The notes under the pieces: generated by a model
The model's database searches: none
What the model saw: only the letters and a program-made list of their open reading frames with translations
Told to the model about the DNA's origin: nothing
Assembly: GCA_963696625.1 (NCBI GenBank)
Contig: CAVOKZ010000020.1
Coordinates: 1 to 64,000, forward strand
Source: JAWVFN01 sp963696625
GTDB taxonomy: Bacteria; Actinomycetota; Thermoleophilia; Solirubrobacterales; 70-9
Length of the DNA: 64,000 nucleotides
Direction: 5' to 3'
Shown: positions 62,480-64,000 of the stretch, piece by piece
Layout: each line of letters opens with the position of its first letter
Numbering within the stretch: position 1 is the stretch's first letter
Position numbers and translations under genes: made by a program

Positions 62480-62821
62480 ATGGCTGACGAAGCGGCACCG
62501 CTCGGGCCGACCGCCGCCAACCTGCATGGCGTGCCGGCCGCGATCACCGCCGCGGGCCATCCCCACCTCACCAACCCCCTCTACACCCGGGATCCGCAGC
62601 GGCGGCTGGGGCGCGTCTCCACCACGGCGGACCGGGTCAAGGGTCGGATCCTGCGGGAGAACCCCGCGCCGCCTCGCATGTATCCGGCGATCACTTCCGG
62701 TCCTACGCGGTCGCCGAGTGCGACGGCGAGACCTCCGCGGTCGCCGCGAAGCCGGGCGTGCGACTGCGCCCCCGCCGCCTCTGCGGCGTGCTCCTCGAGA
62801 GCCCGCGGGGAGCCTGACTGA
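62480..62821 (+). CDS. Hypothetical protein (possibly frameshifted)
   Basis: 113 residues from ATG 62480. The first 75 residues (DEAAPLGPTAANLHGVPAAI, HPHLTNPLYTRDPQRRLGRV) read as real protein; the Ser/Arg/Pro-rich remainder looks out of frame. Not recognised. It is divergent from the HxlR gene and its stop overlaps the monooxygenase start. Confidence 0.4.
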   Translation: MADEAAPLGPTAANLHGVPAAITAAGHPHLTNPLYTRDPQRRLGRVSTTADRVKGRILRENPAPPRMYPAITSGPTRSPSATARPPRSPRSRACDCAPAASAACSSRARGEPD

Positions 62822-63895
62822 TGCCCGCGGAGGGATCGAAGGTCTCGATCGTCGAGCTGGCCACCGTCGCCCCCGGCACGGGCGAGTCGGAGGCGCTGGC
62901 CGACGCGCTGGCCACCGCCCGCCACGCCGATCGGCTTGGCTTTCACCGCGTCTGGTTCGCCGAGCACCACCTCTCGCGCGCCGCGGCCTCGCACCATCCC
63001 GAGCTTCCTGATCGCCGCCGCCGGAGTCCAGACGACGGGAATCCGGGTCGGCTCCGGGTCGGTCCTGCTCAACAACTACAGCCCCTTCAAGGTCGCCGAA
63101 ATGTTCCAGCAACTGGAGGCGATGATGCCGGGGCGAGTCGACCTCGGCCTCGGCCGCGCCACCAGCGGACCGGTGATCGACGCCGCCCTGCGCCAGGACC
63201 GCGGCGCCCGGCCCGCCGACGACCACGCGCAGCGGGTCAGCGAGGTGCTGGCCTGGCTGCACGAGGCCTTCCCCGACGATCACCCGTTCGCCGGCAACCC
63301 GCTGACGCCGTCGGTTCCGGGCGTTCCCGAGACCTGGCTCTTGGGATCGAGCCCGGGCGGCTATGAGCTGGCCGCGCAGCTGGGCATCGGCTACTCCTTC
63401 GCGGCCTTCATCAGGCCGGACGCCGCGGCAGAGGCCCTGCGAGCCTACCGGCGTGACTTCCGCACCACCGGCCTCGGGCTCGAGAGACCGCGGGCGATGC
63501 TCTCGGTCAACGTCGCCGTGGGCGAGGACGCCGAGCACGCCCGGCGGCTGATCTCCTCCGCCAAGGGCTTCTACGCTCGCTTGGGCCGGCAGGGAGCGGG
63601 CGCGCTCATCCCGAGTCCGGAGCAGGCGCTCGGAGAGCTGGGCGCCGAGCAGGCAGAGGAGCCGACCGCGATCGTCGATGGGCGCTGGCCGCGCTTCGTC
63701 GCGGGAGACCAGAACGGGGTCCGCACCACCTTGGAGCGAATGCTCGAGGAGAGCCAGGCGGACGAGCTGATGGTGCAGAACATGATCGCCGACCCGGCGG
63801 AGCGGCGAGCCTCGCATGGGCGAATCGCGGCGATCTTCGGCTTGGCCCAGCGAGAGCTCGAAGCTGAAGGCGAGACAGCGCGGACGGCGGCATGA
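62821..63895 (+). CDS. LLM class flavin-dependent oxidoreductase, frameshifted
   Basis: The joined product is about 357 residues. ELATVAPGTGESEALADALATA, RLGFHRVWFAEHHL, GIRVGSGSVLLNNYSPFKVAE and PGRVDLGLGRATSG are the signatures of the bacterial luciferase-like monooxygenase family (MsnO8 type). The frame changes near 63005, where GAGCTTCCTG stands for GAGCTCCTG (one extra T). The stop overlaps the next ATG (ATGA). Confidence 0.88.
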
Positions 63896-64000
63896 GCGCA
63901 GGCGCCACCGCCACTCGGATCGAGGTCTGGAGCGACGTGGTCTGCCCCTGGTGCTATCTGGGCAAGCGGCGGCTCGAGCGGGCCCTCGAGGGTCTCGGGC
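63892..64000 (+). CDS. DsbA/FrnE-like oxidoreductase, cut by the window end
   Basis: The first 36 residues read IEVWSDVVCPWCYLGKRRLE, the CPWC active-site start of FrnE-like DsbA-family proteins. The ATG overlaps the stop of the monooxygenase gene. The rest lies beyond the window. Confidence 0.88.
   Translation, partial: MSAGATATRIEVWSDVVCPWCYLGKRRLERALEGLG

Overview
The window looks like a draft contig from a high-GC actinobacterium. The best guess is class Thermoleophilia, order Solirubrobacterales. The order tlyA-nadK-recN-steA-steB-...-pyrG-...-nudix-xerD is the classic actinobacterial arrangement, and several secreted or low-complexity proteins are of the kind abundant in Solirubrobacterales. 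This assignment is inference from gene order and protein style; no rRNA gene is present.

Layout. 1-0.4 kb has different base composition and is probably a foreign or chimeric end; dxs enters there without its N-terminus. 0.4-24 kb is a housekeeping block: dxs, cfa, tlyA, nadK, recN, steA, steB, a MraY/WecA-like gene, pyrG, an M20 peptidase, a DUF3866 gene, a Nudix hydrolase, xerD, a lipoprotein, mutM, a P1 peptidase, recO, dgt and dnaG. It is dotted with five copies of a hairpin repeat that has a conserved loop and covarying stems. 23.5-30.9 kb holds a DUF4265 gene, an HTH-HNH nuclease, tRNA-Asn, oxidoreductases, glycosyltransferases, a thioredoxin-like lipoprotein, an HPt protein and an intact tRNA-Met(CAT).

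30.9-38.5 kb is an accessory island that begins at tRNA-Met and reaches a 3'-half tRNA-Met copy at 37.65 kb, as expected of tRNA-directed integration. Its most interesting content is a two-gene unit: a stand-alone GHKL (Hsp90/MORC-type) ATPase whose stop overlaps the start of a small protein carrying a HEPN-type R-x4-H motif. It looks like an undescribed defence module. Around it lie an IS256 remnant, DUF4258-like/DUF2283 and MazEF-like toxin-antitoxin pairs, and a 0.73-kb inverted duplication bounded by palindromes.

38.5-42.6 kb carries prfC, a MerR regulator and rnj (minus strand). 42.8-50.3 kb encodes mainly secreted and cell-wall proteins, including two cell-wall hydrolase loci each preceded by a ydaO-type cyclic-di-AMP riboswitch, and contains two more tRNA-Met 3'-fragments. 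50.3-64 kb is metabolic and redox: a UPF0104 membrane protein, a flavoprotein disulfide reductase, DUF427 and peroxiredoxin-like genes, an ECF sigma/anti-sigma pair, a thioredoxin/Tes-like radical SAM/methyltransferase/SRPBCC/NrtS cluster, a decayed RelE pair, an HxlR-reductase pair, a flavin-dependent monooxygenase and DsbA-family proteins.

Several core genes (recN twice, dnaG, prfC) and others are broken by single-base indels. Six of these fall exactly in a GAGCTC context and a seventh lies beside one, which suggests systematic read errors at a (possibly modified) motif rather than real loss.
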